NCBI GenBank assembly: GCA_002007465.1
Contig: LNAC01000009.1
Coordinates: forward strand, 2,706,079-2,770,078
From: Ailurus styani
Taxonomy: Eukaryota; Chordata; Mammalia; Carnivora; Ailuridae
Length of the DNA: 64,000 nucleotides
Reading direction: 5' to 3'
A model generated the notes under the pieces. That model saw nothing but the letters and a program-made list of their open reading frames with translations. It made no database searches and had not been told where the DNA came from. Every line of letters starts with the position of its first letter. Position 1 is the first letter of the stretch. Positions 45,801 to 58,529 of the stretch are shown here, piece after piece. A program made the translations under genes and the position numbers.

Positions 45801-48800
45801 CACTTGCCCACAGTGACTCAGGGCTCCTTATCCTCTCGGCCGCCAGACCCTCTGCTGCCGGCTGCCGGCAAAGGGGCACCTTGCACATCACCCTTAGGGA
45901 GCACCTATGAAAGCTCCCTCCAGGATCGCTCGCTCTAGCGGCCTGCCCCTGTCTGGGGACGCTGGCCATCCACTGTGGCCGGGCCCCTCCACGGGTGTTC
46001 ATGCTAGCTTCCTGGGCTGAAAGGTCTTATCTGATAATGAACCCCAAATGCAAGAGACCCATGCCCAGCCTCTCTCTGACCAGCTCCAAGGAGAACTTTT
46101 CTCCTACCCAGAAATCTGTCTTCCTGACGCTCCCCCCCGAGGAGCCTTGTTGGTCCATGGGAACCACACCAACAAAAGTGGCCCCTCTTCCCCATGCCAC
46201 TCAGATCTGGGAGAGCTGGATCCCCTAAGTCTTCTCCTCCATGAGGTTAAACCGCTCCAGTTCCCACCAAGTCCACCAGGCTCCAGGCTCTTCTGGGAGC
46301 CCACCCCAGGCCTTAGTTGAAAAAGGAGAAGAAAGAGCAGGGATGGGGGGAGTAAAGGAGAAGAGAGGGTAGAGGGAACATCAGAGGGTCCATTTACAAG
46401 TGAATGGGGGTAAGAATGGAGCAGTTTGTGGGCTAAACTGGCCTCAGAAGGAGGTTTACAGATGTGCAGGGGACGCTCCTCATTGTTTAATTAAGCAGAA
46501 AGTGGATCTTTTCAAAAGCAATTTTGCACAGGGACTGGGAGGGGTTGGGGGAGAGGAGGGCGGTGGGGAGGGGATCAGCAAACAGGCCCCAGAGCAGAGA
46601 AAGGAACAGCTGGCCCCAGAGAGGCTGTGAAATGCATGCTAAGCAGTTTAAAGCGCCGGGAGCTCCCTCCAGCTCCCTGGCCAGCCACCCTGTAATACAA
46701 AGGCAGGGCAAAGGGAGAAGGGCAGGGAAAGGTGAGGCCTCGTGTCTCCTCCTGGGGACCAGAGCAGGTAAGGCCCACACAGGGCCAGTCTGTCTCCCCT
46801 GCCATTTTGGGTTTGCTCCAGGCCACTGACCCACTATGGGCTGGGGGCTTTGCACTGAAGAGACCCTTGATGCCTAAAAGCCAGCCCCCAGGGGCCACAA
46901 TGTCCGAAAGTGATGGCGCCTACCAACCCCTGCCAATCACGGAGATGGCCTGGTCCTCGGAGATAGATGGCTGTTAGGACATCCCCCTCGGTAAGCGTGC
47001 TCCTCACCAACAACACATCCTGAAGTCCAGAACTGTGTGCTCCGATCTGGACGCAACTCTTCCAAACTGTGGCTGTCCAACGGGTAACCAGCTCAAAAAA
47101 GACTAACTCTGGCCCAAGCTCCCGTTTCACAGATGGGAAAAAAGAGACCGGGAGAAGGAAGTGATCTGCAAACGTGCACTGCCAGGGCTCCTCGTGCAGG
47201 CTCGCCCTCTTCGGCCTTGCCCATCCTCTTTTCCCAAGTTGGCTGGGTGAGAAGCTCTCCCCTGGCCCGGGACCCAGGGCCCTGGAGTCCCCTTGTTTGT
47301 GAGACTTGTCGCAATCCATAATCTTATGGTTGCTATTTTCTCTGCTCGAGTCTTCAGGACCTGCTTGGCCAAGTGGCAGCCCCTGGGCTGGGAAGGCTGC
47401 CAGGCGACAGAGCTGGGCACAGGCCGGGGGGAAGAGTGAGACTCTGCCGGCGGCACCCGCTGGGCTCCTGTGTGCCAGGGTGATGCCTGGCAGCTGCCAG
47501 CCGGCTCTGCGGCTGCGCTGTGACCTACGCCTCTGGGCACAGCAGGGCAAACATGGGGACCAGGGGTGGAGAGCCACAGCCAAGGGCCCAAAGACTAAGT
47601 CAAGGGGCCATTTCAGCTTCTCTCCCTTGCTTGGTTTTCTGCCATCCCAGAGATGAGGGGAGGCCCCACCTACCTGCTAAGCAGTGAACGGACGAGATCA
47701 AACTACCTGGGTCCTCGCCCCGCCTCCCTACTTAGATAACTCTGGACAGTTCTCTCTCTTTCTCTCTCTTTCTGAGGTTTGGTTTCCTCGATCATATATA
47801 ATATCTATTAGGGTCATTACAAAAATTAAAGTAAGTAGCTGTTGAAGGCATGAATGAATGAATGAGTAAACGAACGAATGAATGAAAAGTGTACAAAGCA
47901 GAAAACACACTGCAGGCTTGAGATGTCCTGGGACTCAGGGAGTTCGTGGCACCATGCAAGGACTTTGGAGACCCTGAAATCTGGTTCTAAATCCCAGCTC
48001 TGCCATTGAAATACCACACCACTGTATGGTGTGGACTAAGATGACCCTTGACATCTCTGAGTTGGGGTTTCCAGTTTTTAAAATGGGAACAATAATGGCA
48101 GCTACCACCTAAGAATCTGTGACAATTATTTGCACAACCAACTGGGGTTGTATCTACCACGCCCAACTCACCTGTGGTCCTCATCACACTGGCCTTTCTT
48201 TAGTTCCTGGACCACCCTGAGGCCTCTGACCAAGAGGCCCTCACAAGAGCCATCTCCTCTGCCTGGGCCGGGCCCCCTGCACCTCTGCTCTCCCTCCCAC
48301 CTTACTAGGCCGGCTACTTTTTACCCTTCAGGCCTTCACCTGAAAGTCACTCCTTTCGAGGCCTTCCCTCACCACGTGTTCTCCTTCAAAGCACCTATTT
48401 GCTTTCCTCACGCCAATGCCCACCACATTCGGTGTTTCCTGGTTTGCTGCCTGCCTCCACTTCCAGTGCATTCCATGTAGGGCAAGACCCACATCTGTTC
48501 TGCTCACCATCGCACACCCAGCAACTAGTACTATGTCTGATACAAAGGAGGCATCAGAAGAAGATTGGGCAACCACAACCTTAGAGTGAGTACTTCTTCC
48601 AGCTCTGGCCCGTGGCAACCATTCAGCCAGCAGACAAATGATGGGGGCAGAATCACTAACCCTGGGGACGTCCGTGCCACGCAAACACAGGGGAAATGAA
48701 TCACAACTCATGAGACTTCACTAACTTCCCAGCCAGGTCTTTACGGCTGGATCTTTGAGAGGCTTCTTCTGAGAGTCCCTTGTTCCCTCCCCAGGCTGTG

Positions 48801-51800
48801 GGGCCATCTGTCAAACGAAGAAACAGTCACCTTTATCCTCCCGGGTCTTCCCCCACTGGGGATGCACACTGTCCCCCCCGTCCTGACGTTTCACCCCAGT
48901 CTCACGCCCACTCTCAGTTCAAGGACGGCAGCGTCCTGTGCTTAGGCGAATGTCCGCCAGGTTGGGAATGCGGCACACAGACCCACCCTGTGCCACTGCT
49001 CCCCAAACCCAAGGGAGGGTCACAGACAGCCTTGGCAGGCAGTGAAGCTGGGCAACTGTTTGGTTCCTGGCAGATGGGTGTCCCGTTCCAGAAGAACCCC
49101 GTCAGACCTTACGGCCATTTCTCGACCGCCCGCTTCCACGAACCCCATCCCCCTGCCTCCTCACAGGACTGATTTCCCGTCCCCACGCCCAGAAGTATCT
49201 CAGCCCAAGGCGGAAATGGGCTCCCATTCCCGAGCATACTGCTCTTGCGAGGACCCACTGCCAGGGCCGCAGGGCACCTGTGGGGTTGCAATGCCCAGGC
49301 CCCTGCTCCTAGGCTTCACGGATATCTACCCGGCTGGACTCTTGCAAGCTACCTCTTCAGAGCCCAACCCCCAGCGTGAAGACAGGAACTGGCTCATATC
49401 TGCATGACTCCCCCGTGCCTGGTACGTGGTTTGTCACACAGGAGGTGCTCAGTATATACTTGTTAAAGGAAAATGAACAAGCGCTTGGATGGTCAAATGA
49501 AAAAAACCCACTGTCTCCCTTAGTCGACTTCCCCATCCTCTCTGGCTGGATACTTTCTGCCTCATCTAAATCCTCTCACCATGTGAGCCCATCCACACTG
49601 TTCCATTCTTTTTTTTTTTAAAGATTTTATTTATTTACTTGACACAGAGAGAGAGATTACAAGTAGGCAGAGAGGCAGGCAGAGAGAGAGGAGAGAGGAG
49701 GAAGCAGGCTCCCTGCGGAGCAGAGAGTCTGATGCGGGCCTCGATCCCAGGACCCTGGGATCATGACCTGAGCCGAAGGCAGAGGCTTTAACCCACTGAG
49801 CCACCCAGGCGCCCCACACTGTTCCATTCTTGATGAAGGTGACCCCCGTCACGAGGACACTGCTCTGCTGCCATCGGGTAACAACGGAGACACGCTACAG
49901 CTTTTAGTGCATAAGGACTTCCGTCCTACCACGTAGGTAGGAACACTGAAGCTCAGAGAGGTGAGGCCCCGGGCCTGAGGTTTTAAGGAGACCCCAAGTC
50001 CAGTCTGTTTGAATACAGAACCCCCATCTGTCAGGACTAAGCTACGCTACCTCCCTCCTGCAAAGCTGGCTCATCCCAGAGAGCATGGGGGAAGGGTACT
50101 CTGGTGCTGTCTCTTCCTTATTCCCCTGCCACCGGCCAGGGAAATCCTACCCATTCCCTCTTGAACAGGGCTGAGTGACCCCTTAGACTCCGCTCAGCGG
50201 CCCCCAGAGCAGGACTTGGGAAGCGCGTACTCACAGGGCTCTTCCCGTCCAGGTAAGGTGACCTGATGTTTCTTTACACCGTCGAAAAGGAGTTCCGCAC
50301 CGCCTCTGCAAAGGAGGGCCAGAGAAAGACAGCCAGGTGAGCCCGTGCAAAAACCTAGCTGAGACTGAGAGCTGAGGAGGGAGGGGGCTGACGTTAGAAG
50401 CCCAAGGGACGCACAGACCAAGGTGCAAGGACAGCTCGACACCAGTACGTGACTGATTAACAAACGTGACTTCCCGATGTGGTAAAGTGGGATGTAAATA
50501 ACTTCTACCGATGATCAGGCACCCAGATTTGCAGAGTCTCATTTTTACTCCTCTGCTTTCTCGAGAGGCAGCTTAGCATATGGGTGTGGGGCACAAGCTT
50601 TGGAGCCGTTGCCCCGAGATGGAGACAGCGCTCCATCTCCACCTGATGCCCAGACCGCGGGCACGTGACTTCGTGTTCCCAAGCCTCAATCTCTTTCCCT
50701 CTACACAAGTGTTAAGAAGCCCCCATCAGACACGATGGAGACCCTGTGTAGTGAGGGGCTTCCTCTGGCCAGGGGAGGGTCTAAAATGCCTCTGCTTGTG
50801 CCACTCCCTGCTGGCCTGGTGGGCATACCACAGTGCTGCAGGCTGAGACTCCACTGGGCTTAGCAATAGCTTTGCCATTTACTAGAACACTCTTCGTCTC
50901 ATTTCATCCACAGGGCATCCCAGGTAAGGAGGAAAAGAGACAAACATTATTAGTTCCATTCAATGGAGAAGCAGACTGAGGCCCGGAGAGGTTAAGTGAC
51001 TTGTCCAAGGTCACAGAGGCAGTGGCTGAAGTAAGATCTAAATTCCAAGTGGTTTCTGCTCAGCCCCAGCAACCTTGGCAGAAAGAAAACAAGACTCCCC
51101 GAAGGTCAGAAAGCCCCTTGAAGGCAGATCGTGGTTCACTTCTGTGTGCCAGCACCAGGCCAAGGGGAAGTTGGGACAGCAGAGATGCTTGGAGACAAGT
51201 CCAGAATCTGGGGCTTATGATGCGGACACCAGGGCTCTTTCAATGCCCCATAGTGCTTCTTCCTCTGGGTCTCTTGATTCCCATCTCAGACTTCACGTGG
51301 ATCTTAACTGAGAAGGCCTTAACAGACTTGTGATGGATGTGACGCTTCCCACCCCACCACCCTTTCCCAATTTCAGAGAACAGAGATGTCCTGAGACAGT
51401 CTACTGGGAGGCAAAGGCAAGGCAAGCATTGTCATGGGGGAAACATGGGGCGACTGTCATCCAAACAAGGTCACGCTTTGTTGATGCAGAAATGTGGAGG
51501 GGGAGAGGAGGCCCATCTGTGGCCGCGCGCAGGGCCATTTCAGCTGCAAGCCTGCACAGAGCCTCCATTTATCCCCTTCCAAGAGCCTCGTTCTCTCCTG
51601 GGTAGGGGCTGGCACATGCAGCAGCTGGGGTGGGGGAGGGTGACAGGCAAGGGGCTCAGGAGTTGGGGGTCAGAGAAGAGGGGTGGGAACTGGAGGCACT
51701 GGGACCCAGGCAAACAACCAAGAGTGGCCAAACCTGGTGGTGCCAGGCTCAGAGGCCAAGGCTGTTTTTCCCTCTGCAAGCGGAGAAAGGGAGAAGCAGT

Positions 51801-54518
51801 CTCGCTCAGAGAGACCTGTCACCACTGGGTTCACTGGCCCCCCAAGGGAGGGCTTGGCATTTCTACTGCCAGCACATCTGGAGGGGAGGAAGGTGAACGC
51901 CCAGGCTCTAGAGAGATTCAGGAAGGTGGGCAAGGGGCCCGTTTTGGTCCCAGAAGAGAACCAAAACTAGACATTCTGATGTCCTCCAGGGTCTGTTGTT
52001 CAAACTCAGCTAAGGAGTTACATCTGAAGCTACTTCATCTTCCCTCCACCCCCTAATTCCGGATGGGAGTGTTTGTTGGTACCAGTGGCTGGTACAGATG
52101 TCCCCAACCTGCCCTCACTGTTTCTAGCTTATCTCCATCAGCTCATCTCATGTATTTTTTGTTTTATTTATTTCTCTTCTACCTGCTAGAGTACAAGCTC
52201 TGCCTAAAACAGGGTCTGACACACAGTAGGCACTCAAGAAATATTTTCCGAATGAATACAAATGGCTATTTCTCCTTCTTCTTTGACCTCGATGGCCTTG
52301 CCTCCCTTTACCAACACCGACCAGTCTCAGGAAGAAGGAAAAGGGAGAGGGAATCTCACATCTGGACCACAGGGACACATAACACATCTCTACTGCATAC
52401 TTTGAATCTTGTGTGATCTGAGAAAATTTGCTGCTCGGGGTAGTTCAGGAAGCAAGACAAAGGATGGCAGAACTGGTTCTTGACAAGAGAGTGAAAGGTG
52501 TGAGAAGTTTTCTAGAGAGTCTGTCAAAGCTGGTGGGACTCACAGGACCACAACTGCTCAGGGGAAAGAGGCAAAATCCTAACTGGACCCTTCAAGGACC
52601 AGAGTGGCATTCGAGGGACAGAAGGGAGAGAATGACGGGCAAGGCGGTTTCTTTGCAAATCTGCTCAGATTCACAAGGAGGGGTTTGAAGGAATTCCACT
52701 ACGAAATGTAGATAATGAAAGAGAAGACGGAGGCGAAAACAAGCACTGAGACAAAGAGAGAAGGAAACTGGGTTTGGCATACGTCTTAGACATTCTTGCT
52801 TCCTTAGAAGCTGCCATTCTCATGGGACACTGTGGTGGTGGAGGAGGTGTTAGGAGATGGGGAGACAGGGGAGGAAAGTTGTGGGGCTCACTCTTGCTCT
52901 TGGGGGTGAGGGAGGCTGAAGCTAGAGATGTTTAGGTTAGAAAAGGGGTCATTAAATTAGTCCGTAAGCTCTGGAAAGCAGGAACTATATCTTCCTCATA
53001 GTAAGGACCCTCCACTGCTGCCAGCACAGTACCTGGCAGACACATTCCTGATGAACAAACACCATGGCTGACTCAGAATGAAAGGTAAGCTGACTGCAGA
53101 TAAACCTTAACATTGGCAGTCTGCAGCTTCTCCCTTTTCAGGGGAGGTCAAAACAGCAGGGATCCTCCTAGAACCTCCAAGCTATGGAGCCTGGAGTTGG
53201 GTGGGTGTACAGCTTGAGCCAAGGGTCAGTGAAGCAAAATAGTCAGGAGGCCAGACCAGTATCGTTTTAATTGGACCCATGGGGCCAGACAATATTGTCA
53301 ATTAAAATGCAGTTAACATTCATGAGACTACCCCCTTATTCTAACGGACAGAAACACTGAACACTGGAGGACATGGACAGAGTTCTATTTATCTTTGTAT
53401 CCTCAGTGCCTGGCTCACTGCCTGGCACATGATAGGCACTCAATAAATGGCTACTGAATGGACTATCCAAGGAAGGGAAAACATGAAAGAAAATGGGGGC
53501 ACCCAGTGGAAGGAAAGGCATTTATGGGTAGAGGTTTTAGATTATCGTTTCAGACTTTCCCTTTCATATAAGCCTTGGCTTGTTTATCTTCACACACACA
53601 CACACACACACGCACACACACACACACACACACACGCAAATCTAGTCCCGGCTTTTCCCATGTGACTCGAAATTCTACCACCCATCTGTTGGGTCTCTGT
53701 TTCTTTGCCTTCTCTCCAAGCTCTGCAGTTTCTCTCAGCTCTGAAATCCCATGACAAACCTGTTTGTAAGGGACAGAAGATGGTGGCTTGAGGAGACTTC
53801 CTCCCTGATCTGGGTTTCTTCAGCTATTGGTGTGTGTGCCCCAATCCTGCTCCTCTCGTTTTGTGCATGCTGTACTGTCAACTTAGCCTCCTCCACTGTG
53901 CTCTTTATTTATCCCCGTATCTCCACCTGACTCAAGATCTGCAGAAAGCAATCAGCAAGATTACTGAAGATCCTGAAAGGGCTTCAGGTCTGTTTAACAC
54001 TCCCAAATCTTGAGAAAGAGAAGGAGTCCCGTCTTGGCTACATAACCCAAGAGAAACAGGCTCTAGAAACCGTGTAAGCGAGAACTCCTGCCCTAAGGAA
54101 GAAATATGGGGGCGAAGGGTGGTCCTTCTCGGTTCTAGGAGCTCAGATGCTAGACACACGGGCCTGGTCCAAAACGGGATTAGCAAGGAAGGCAAGGAGG
54201 GCGCCAGCTAACCGGCACGCCTTCTGGGTCCGGCAGGGCACAGGGCACTGAGGAGTGCCCAGAGGGCACCTCCACGCCTGGGCTTGCGCCTCTATTCCCG
54301 GACATACGGCCCCGTCGCCAAGGGAGACCGAGCCTCTCAGACTCTCCGAGGCGGGTGGCGTAGCTCTGGGAAGGCGCCGGGAGCCTCGGCGATTCGGTCG
54401 TGACGGGGCCCAAAGCAGAGGGAGGGGAGTTCCGGCCCGACGACTTCAATCCATCCCCACGGTGCCCCAGCTCTGCGACTCACCCGAACTCCACCTCCAC
54501 TGACAAGGGCGCTGCCAT
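39882..54518 (-). CDS. URM1: URM1: ubiquitin-related modifier 1, sulfur carrier
   Basis: Five coding exons on the minus strand: 54484-54518, 50235-50305, 41875-41956, 40283-40331 and 39882-39950. All junctions are GT-AG, phases agree, and the product is exactly 101 residues, the normal length. It starts [11 protein letters not shown], contains the beta-grasp core ([41 protein letters not shown] taken in turn) and ends STLHGG. The final Gly-Gly is what the E1-like enzyme MOCS3 activates: the C-terminus becomes a thiocarboxylate and hands sulfur to CTU1/CTU2 for 2-thiolation of the wobble uridine in tRNA-Lys, -Glu and -Gln. URM1 can also be attached to proteins, notably under oxidative stress. 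It acts in the cytosol. The start codon is the first in the transcript direction after a CpG/ETS promoter. No defect is visible. Confidence 0.97.
40487..40693 (+). mobile_element. Young CAN-SINE in URM1 intron 3
   Basis: A plus-strand SINE in the intron between the exons at 41875-41956 and 40283-40331. A perfect 14-base duplication 'gaaaagcacccaga' is at 40473-40486 and 40694-40707. Confidence 0.94.
40770..40905 (+). mobile_element. MIR fragment in URM1 intron 3
   Basis: Plus-orientation MIR text: 'tctgagcatcagtttcctca' followed by 'tctgaaaatggcac'. A second ancient repeat of unassigned family lies at about 41575-41670 ('cacagaaagttctacggg'). Confidence 0.65.
45310..45410 (-). mobile_element. 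Head-only CAN-SINE
   Basis: A minus-strand tRNA-like head with 'taacctctatgtccaacac' and 'ctgactgagccagcca', in URM1 intron 2. Confidence 0.72.
46470..46700. promoter_or_regulatory. Candidate conserved noncoding element in URM1 intron 2
   Basis: An AT-rich block in GC-rich surroundings, unlike any repeat I recognise: 'attgtttaattaagcag', 'cttttcaaaagcaatttt', then 'gaaatgcatgctaagcag'. It contains homeodomain-like TTAATTAA and POU-like ATGCATGC motifs. Regulatory function is inferred from appearance only. Confidence 0.25.
49611..49813 (-). mobile_element. Young CAN-SINE in URM1 intron 2
   Basis: A complete minus-strand SINE with a perfect 18-base duplication 'ccacactgttccattctt' at 49593-49610 and 49814-49831. 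This is the longest intact duplication in the window and suggests a recent event. Confidence 0.96.
50306..54483. other. URM1: URM1 intron 1 (4.2 kb)
   Basis: Contains a minus-orientation MIR at about 50885-51065 ('tggagaagcagactgaggc', 'aagtgacttgtccaaggtca'), L2 3' ends at about 52130-52260, 52960-53060 and 53370-53460 ('cctggcacatgataggcac'), and a CA microsatellite at 53591-53637. No further exon is visible. Confidence 0.6.
53591..53637. repeat. (CA)n microsatellite with CG interruptions
   Basis: About 23 CA units broken twice by CG. Confidence 0.93.
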
Positions 54519-54730
54519 GTTGAGGAAGCCGAACTCACAGGAAATTCCCTTCAACTTCCGGCGCTCCCGCCCCACTTCCGGTCGCCGCGGACGGAAGAGG
54601 CGGCCCCCAGGGAGCCATCCTCCGCGGCTATTGAAGGAAGGCCGGGAGCGGGGAGCGAGGGAGGGTAGGTCACGGCGCTGGTGGCGGCTCCTGCCTTGGT
54701 CTCCCCCTGCTTTTTTGTGACGGGGTTCAG
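54519..54730 (-). promoter_or_regulatory. URM1: URM1 CpG/ETS promoter
   Basis: GC-rich sequence directly upstream of the URM1 start codon. It has ETS-type sites CTTCCGG at about 54555 and ACTTCCGGT at about 54574, spaced about 20 bases apart, and no TATA box. This is the usual architecture of a housekeeping promoter. The 5'UTR would be short, so initiation is likely at or near these sites. Confidence 0.7.
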
Positions 54731-55199
54731 AGGGCTGGGTGGGCAGCGGCTGTGCGAGCCACAGCGAGGCGGGAGCCCCGGCATCTTTGCACAGTACCTG
54801 TGAGCCACGTTACCGTTGATCTTTCAAAAGTTACAAATCTCTTAAGTCCGCACAGCGCTTGGTTGAGACCGTCCGTTCGTCTTGACTTGACTTGAATTGT
54901 AAGTGACTGCAAATCTTTATTTCCAGCCCAGCAATCTCTCCTGAGCTATTGAGTCGCTATCCATCCGCCCCTTGGGCTATCGATTTGGGTTTTACTCATT
55001 CAACAGATATTTCTGGCACGTCCTCCATGTACCAGGCATCTTGGTGAGTGCTGTAGGTGAACGGGACGGGCAAGGTTCCGGCCTTTAGGGCCTTCACAGG
55101 CTAGTGGGGGAAGCTAGCTGTAATCAAATAAACGACCCAGTCTTGCTAATAAATATAAAATCTCAAACTGAAGGAAGTGATCTGAAGTTATAGGAACTT

Positions 55200-55401
55200 T
55201 TTTTTTTTTTTAAAGATTTTATTTATTTATTTCACAGAGGGAGAGAGATCACAAGGAGGCAGAGAGGCAGGCAGAGAGAGGCGGGGGGGAAGCAGGCTCC
55301 CCACTGAGCAGGGAGCCCGATGCGGGCCTCGATCCCAGGACCCTGAGATCATGACCTGAGCCGAAAGCAGAGGCATTAACCCACTGAGCCACCCAGGCGC
55401 C
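55200..55401 (-). mobile_element. CAN-SINE
   Basis: A complete minus-strand SINE with duplications 'ctgaagttataggaactt' (55182-55199) and 'ctgaagttacaggaactt' (55402-55419), one mismatch. Confidence 0.94.
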
Positions 55402-55760
55402 CTGAAGTTACAGGAACTTCAAAAAGAAAACACACCGGGCTGGACCTGACCTGAGCTCTAAATCCTGAGTAAAGTAGGCGGATGTGAGGGGGAGAGAAAC
55501 CTCTGGGAGCATTCCAGTGAGGAGAGCAGAAGATGCAAAGGCTCTGGGTGGGAGACCATGCCGGAGCACCCCAAGAAGGGGAGGTGGAAGTTGGGGAGCA
55601 GAAGGCCTGGCAAGAGATGAGGCTAGAAAGGGGGCAGGGGCTAAATCATACCTTGGGAGCCAGGTAAGAATTCCAGTCTCTATTCTAAGAGCAGTGGGAG
55701 GTCTCGGAAAGGTTTGGGGAGGGGGTGACATTTGAACTGTGTTTTAATATATCCTTATCT

Positions 55761-55980
55761 GGGGCACCTGGGTGGCTCAGTCGGTTGAGCGTCCCGACTT
55801 AATGTCAGCTTAGATCATTATCTCAGGATCCTGAGATCCAACCCCGAGTAGGGCTCTGAGCTCGGGAGGTCTCTCCTTCATTCTCTCTCTCCCCATCCCT
55901 CTGCCCCTCCCCCCACTCGAGTGCAGTCTCTCTCTCTCTCTCTCTCTCTCTCTAATAAAGAAATCTGAGGAAAAAAAAAG
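55761..55980 (+). mobile_element. Diverged CAN-SINE
   Basis: A plus-strand copy with many changes in the head and middle, a long CT spacer and the tail 'ctaataaagaaatctg'. It is older than the mustelid-type copies. Confidence 0.85.
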
Positions 55981-56202
55981 TAAAGTATGCTTACTTGCTG
56001 CAGTATGAATGGTTTGAAGGGGAACGAGGAAGATAAGAGACCACTAGAGCCTGTTACAAAAGCCCAGGGGAGAATTGGAGTAAGGTAGATGTCCCGGGGT
56101 GTCTCAACCCCACTTCCAAATTGAACTCAGCATTGGTAGCTTGCGGTGGGGTAGCCTGATGGTCAGTGGTGGAATGATAGTCATGGTTACGGGCAAGGAG
56201 TT

Positions 56203-56401
56203 TAGGGCGCCTGCCTGGTGCAGTCGGTTAGGCTCTTGATTTTTTGGCATGGGCCATGATCTCGGGGTTGTGAGATTGAATCCTGGGTCAGGCTCTGCTC
56301 AGCAAGGAGTTGGCTTTAGACTCGCCTCCCTCTGCCCCTCCCCCCACTCATTCTTTCTCTCTCTAAAAAAATTAAGTAAAATCTTAAAAAAAAAAAAAAA
56401 G
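56203..56401 (+). mobile_element. Diverged CAN-SINE
   Basis: A plus-strand copy: 'gggcgcctgcctggtgcag' head, altered middle and 'taaaatcttaaaaaa' tail. Divergence indicates an older insertion. Confidence 0.83.
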
Positions 56402-56414
56402 CTAGGAGTTCATC

Positions 56415-56575
56415 TGCCAGCTTTATATCCAGGTCCCACCACTTCTGTTTAACTTACATGTTTGTGCCTCAGTTTCCTCATCTGTAAAATGGGGATAACA
56501 AGAGTACCTAATTCATAGGGTTGTAGTGAGGACTAACTGAGTTCTTGGCACAGTGCCTCTTTCCCTAAAACAGGC
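56415..56575 (+). mobile_element. MIR element
   Basis: Clear plus-orientation MIR: 'cctcagtttcctcatctgta', then 'gggttgtagtgaggac' and 'ttggcacagtgcct'. Confidence 0.82.
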
Positions 56576-57787
56576 CCTCCCCTGTGTTCCCCATTTCAAG
56601 GATACCACTGCCACCCGCTGAAACACTCAAGCAAGAAACTTTGGACATTGTTCTAAATTCTCTCCCATATTCAAATCGCTAATTTGGATTCATATCCCAT
56701 CTAAGCTGATTTTGCAACTCCCCGAATCTTCCACCATCACACGGCACCTGTACCTGCTTCTCTGCCTCCTGCCTCCCACCTCCCCCACTCTGGCCTTGGC
56801 TTCATTGTACAGTTCGACTCTGTGGAGAGCCCCGAGCCATTTCAATGTATGAGGCACTGTTCCAGGGCACTGGCAAAGCGAAGACACATGAGACACAGCC
56901 CTGGTCCTCAAAGGTCACAAAGGAATCCTGCGGTAAATCGAAGGGCCCCACGTGTACCATGCTGTGCGGGTTGGTCACTTTCTCTCTCAGGAACTCAGTT
57001 TCCCCAATCTTTAAAGAAGGTTGGGGACCAAATGATCTTAGGTCCTTTCAGCAAAAATATTCTAAGATTCTTGCACTAGACTCAGCTCCCGTAGGGCAGA
57101 AAACTTGCCTGATTGATCTTTGATCCTTGGCTTGTGGTAAGGAGCTTTGTAATTGTAGGGGTTTGGTAAGTGCACGCTGAATGAGTGAGTGAGTGAGTGA
57201 ATGAACAAGTGAACATGTATCACTCCCTGCTCAAAGTCATTCACAGGCTTCTCTTCGCCAACAAGATAAGGGCCTTCCTAGAAGGTGTTCAGAGCCCTTG
57301 AGCCTCCAATCTCAGCTCACCTCTGTGCATTGAGTAGCCTCTCACCCTGGGAATTGTCCCCTCCTGGGGCTGGAACACAAGAGCTAGGGAGCATTTGAAG
57401 GGCACCAGCCATCTGACAAACATTCACTGAGTACCTTTTAACCGCCAGTTCCCTGGTGCTGGGAACACAACAGTGAACAAAACCAACAGGTCCTTGCCCT
57501 TCTGGGGCTGTTCTAGAAGACCCAGATGTAAAAATGGACCACGCGGTGTGATCAGTGTTCTAAAGGGGTAATATGGGGCTCTGGGGGAACTGGAGGAGTG
57601 CCTAATCCAGCATTGGGATCAGGGAACACTTCCCGGAAGTCACACCTTAGCCCAAATCCAAAGGAATGGTTGGAGGGAGAGGGCTCCTAGGAAGGGGGCA
57701 TCTTCCCACATCTCGACAGGTATTCCCCTGTCTTCTTGCATCGTCCCAGAGGTGGGAGCTCCCTCCTGGGTAAATCAGCCCATTCTG

Positions 57788-57992
57788 GGGGTGCCTGGGT
57801 GGCTCAGTCGGTGGATCGTCTGCCTTCCACTCAAGGTCGTGATCCTGAAGTCCCTGGATCAAGCTCCGTGTTTCCTGCTCAGCAGGGAGTCTGCTTCTCC
57901 CTCTCCCTCTCCCCCTCACCTGGCTCGTGCTCCCTCCTTCTCTCTCTCTCTCTCTTTCCCACTCTCTCTCCAATAAGTAAAAGTTAAAAAAA
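57788..57992 (+). mobile_element. Diverged CAN-SINE
   Basis: A plus-strand copy with the head 'ggtgcctgggtggctcag' and the spacer reduced to CT-rich blocks. The AAAT tail is degraded. Confidence 0.86.
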
Positions 57993-58529
57993 GTCCTTCC
58001 TTCTCCTGACGGCAAGCCTACCCCACTCAACCTCTTAATTAGTAACAATATTAGTTTAACATATTCATTCAGAGTCTTTATTGAATGCCCACCTGACACC
58101 TGCCAGGTACTATACATGCATAGCCTGATTGCTCACAGGGCCTACTCTCATCCCCATTTTCCAAATGAGAAAATTGAGGCTCACATCCAGGGGTTTGCCC
58201 ATGGCCCCTAAGCGTCAGGCCTCAACCCCAGGTTGTAGCGCCTTCAGCATCACTGACCCTGACGGCCTCCCGTTGGGTCCAGATCACCCAAATGCCTTCC
58301 CCTGGGATCTACGCAGAAGAGGGGCTTGGGCCCCATCCCCAGTCCCCCTCCAGCAGGCGGGTCAGCCCGGGCGTCAGCCTCTAGCCCCTCAGAAGCAACT
58401 AGGGAGACAATGGCGGGGTCTGCGGGGGGAGGCGAGGGCGCGGGTGCCCCCCTGCCCGCTGCCCTTTGTCTTCCCGCCTGCTCCCCTCGTGCGCCCCGGG
58501 AGGCTGGGAGGCGCCTCTCGCAGGCTTCC

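Larger units (their letters stand above)
41957..50234. other. URM1: URM1 intron 2 (8.3 kb)
   Basis: No exon of another gene is visible. It holds MIR elements at about 44845-45030, 45600-45760 and 47945-48135 (all plus), a head-only SINE at 45310-45410 (minus), L2 sequence at about 48180-48560 and 49375-49480 (plus), an ATGA-type tetranucleotide run at 47849-47886, and a young SINE at 49611-49813. The part 46470-46700 looks like unique regulatory sequence. Confidence 0.6.

Noticed and set aside
53591..53637. A CRISPR-like or regulatory array
   Set aside because: It is a simple CA microsatellite in a vertebrate intron.
54400..54720. A divergent plus-strand gene sharing the URM1 promoter
   Set aside because: The open frame is an Arg/Pro-rich reading of the CpG island with no continuing exon found to the right. 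A noncoding divergent transcript remains possible.
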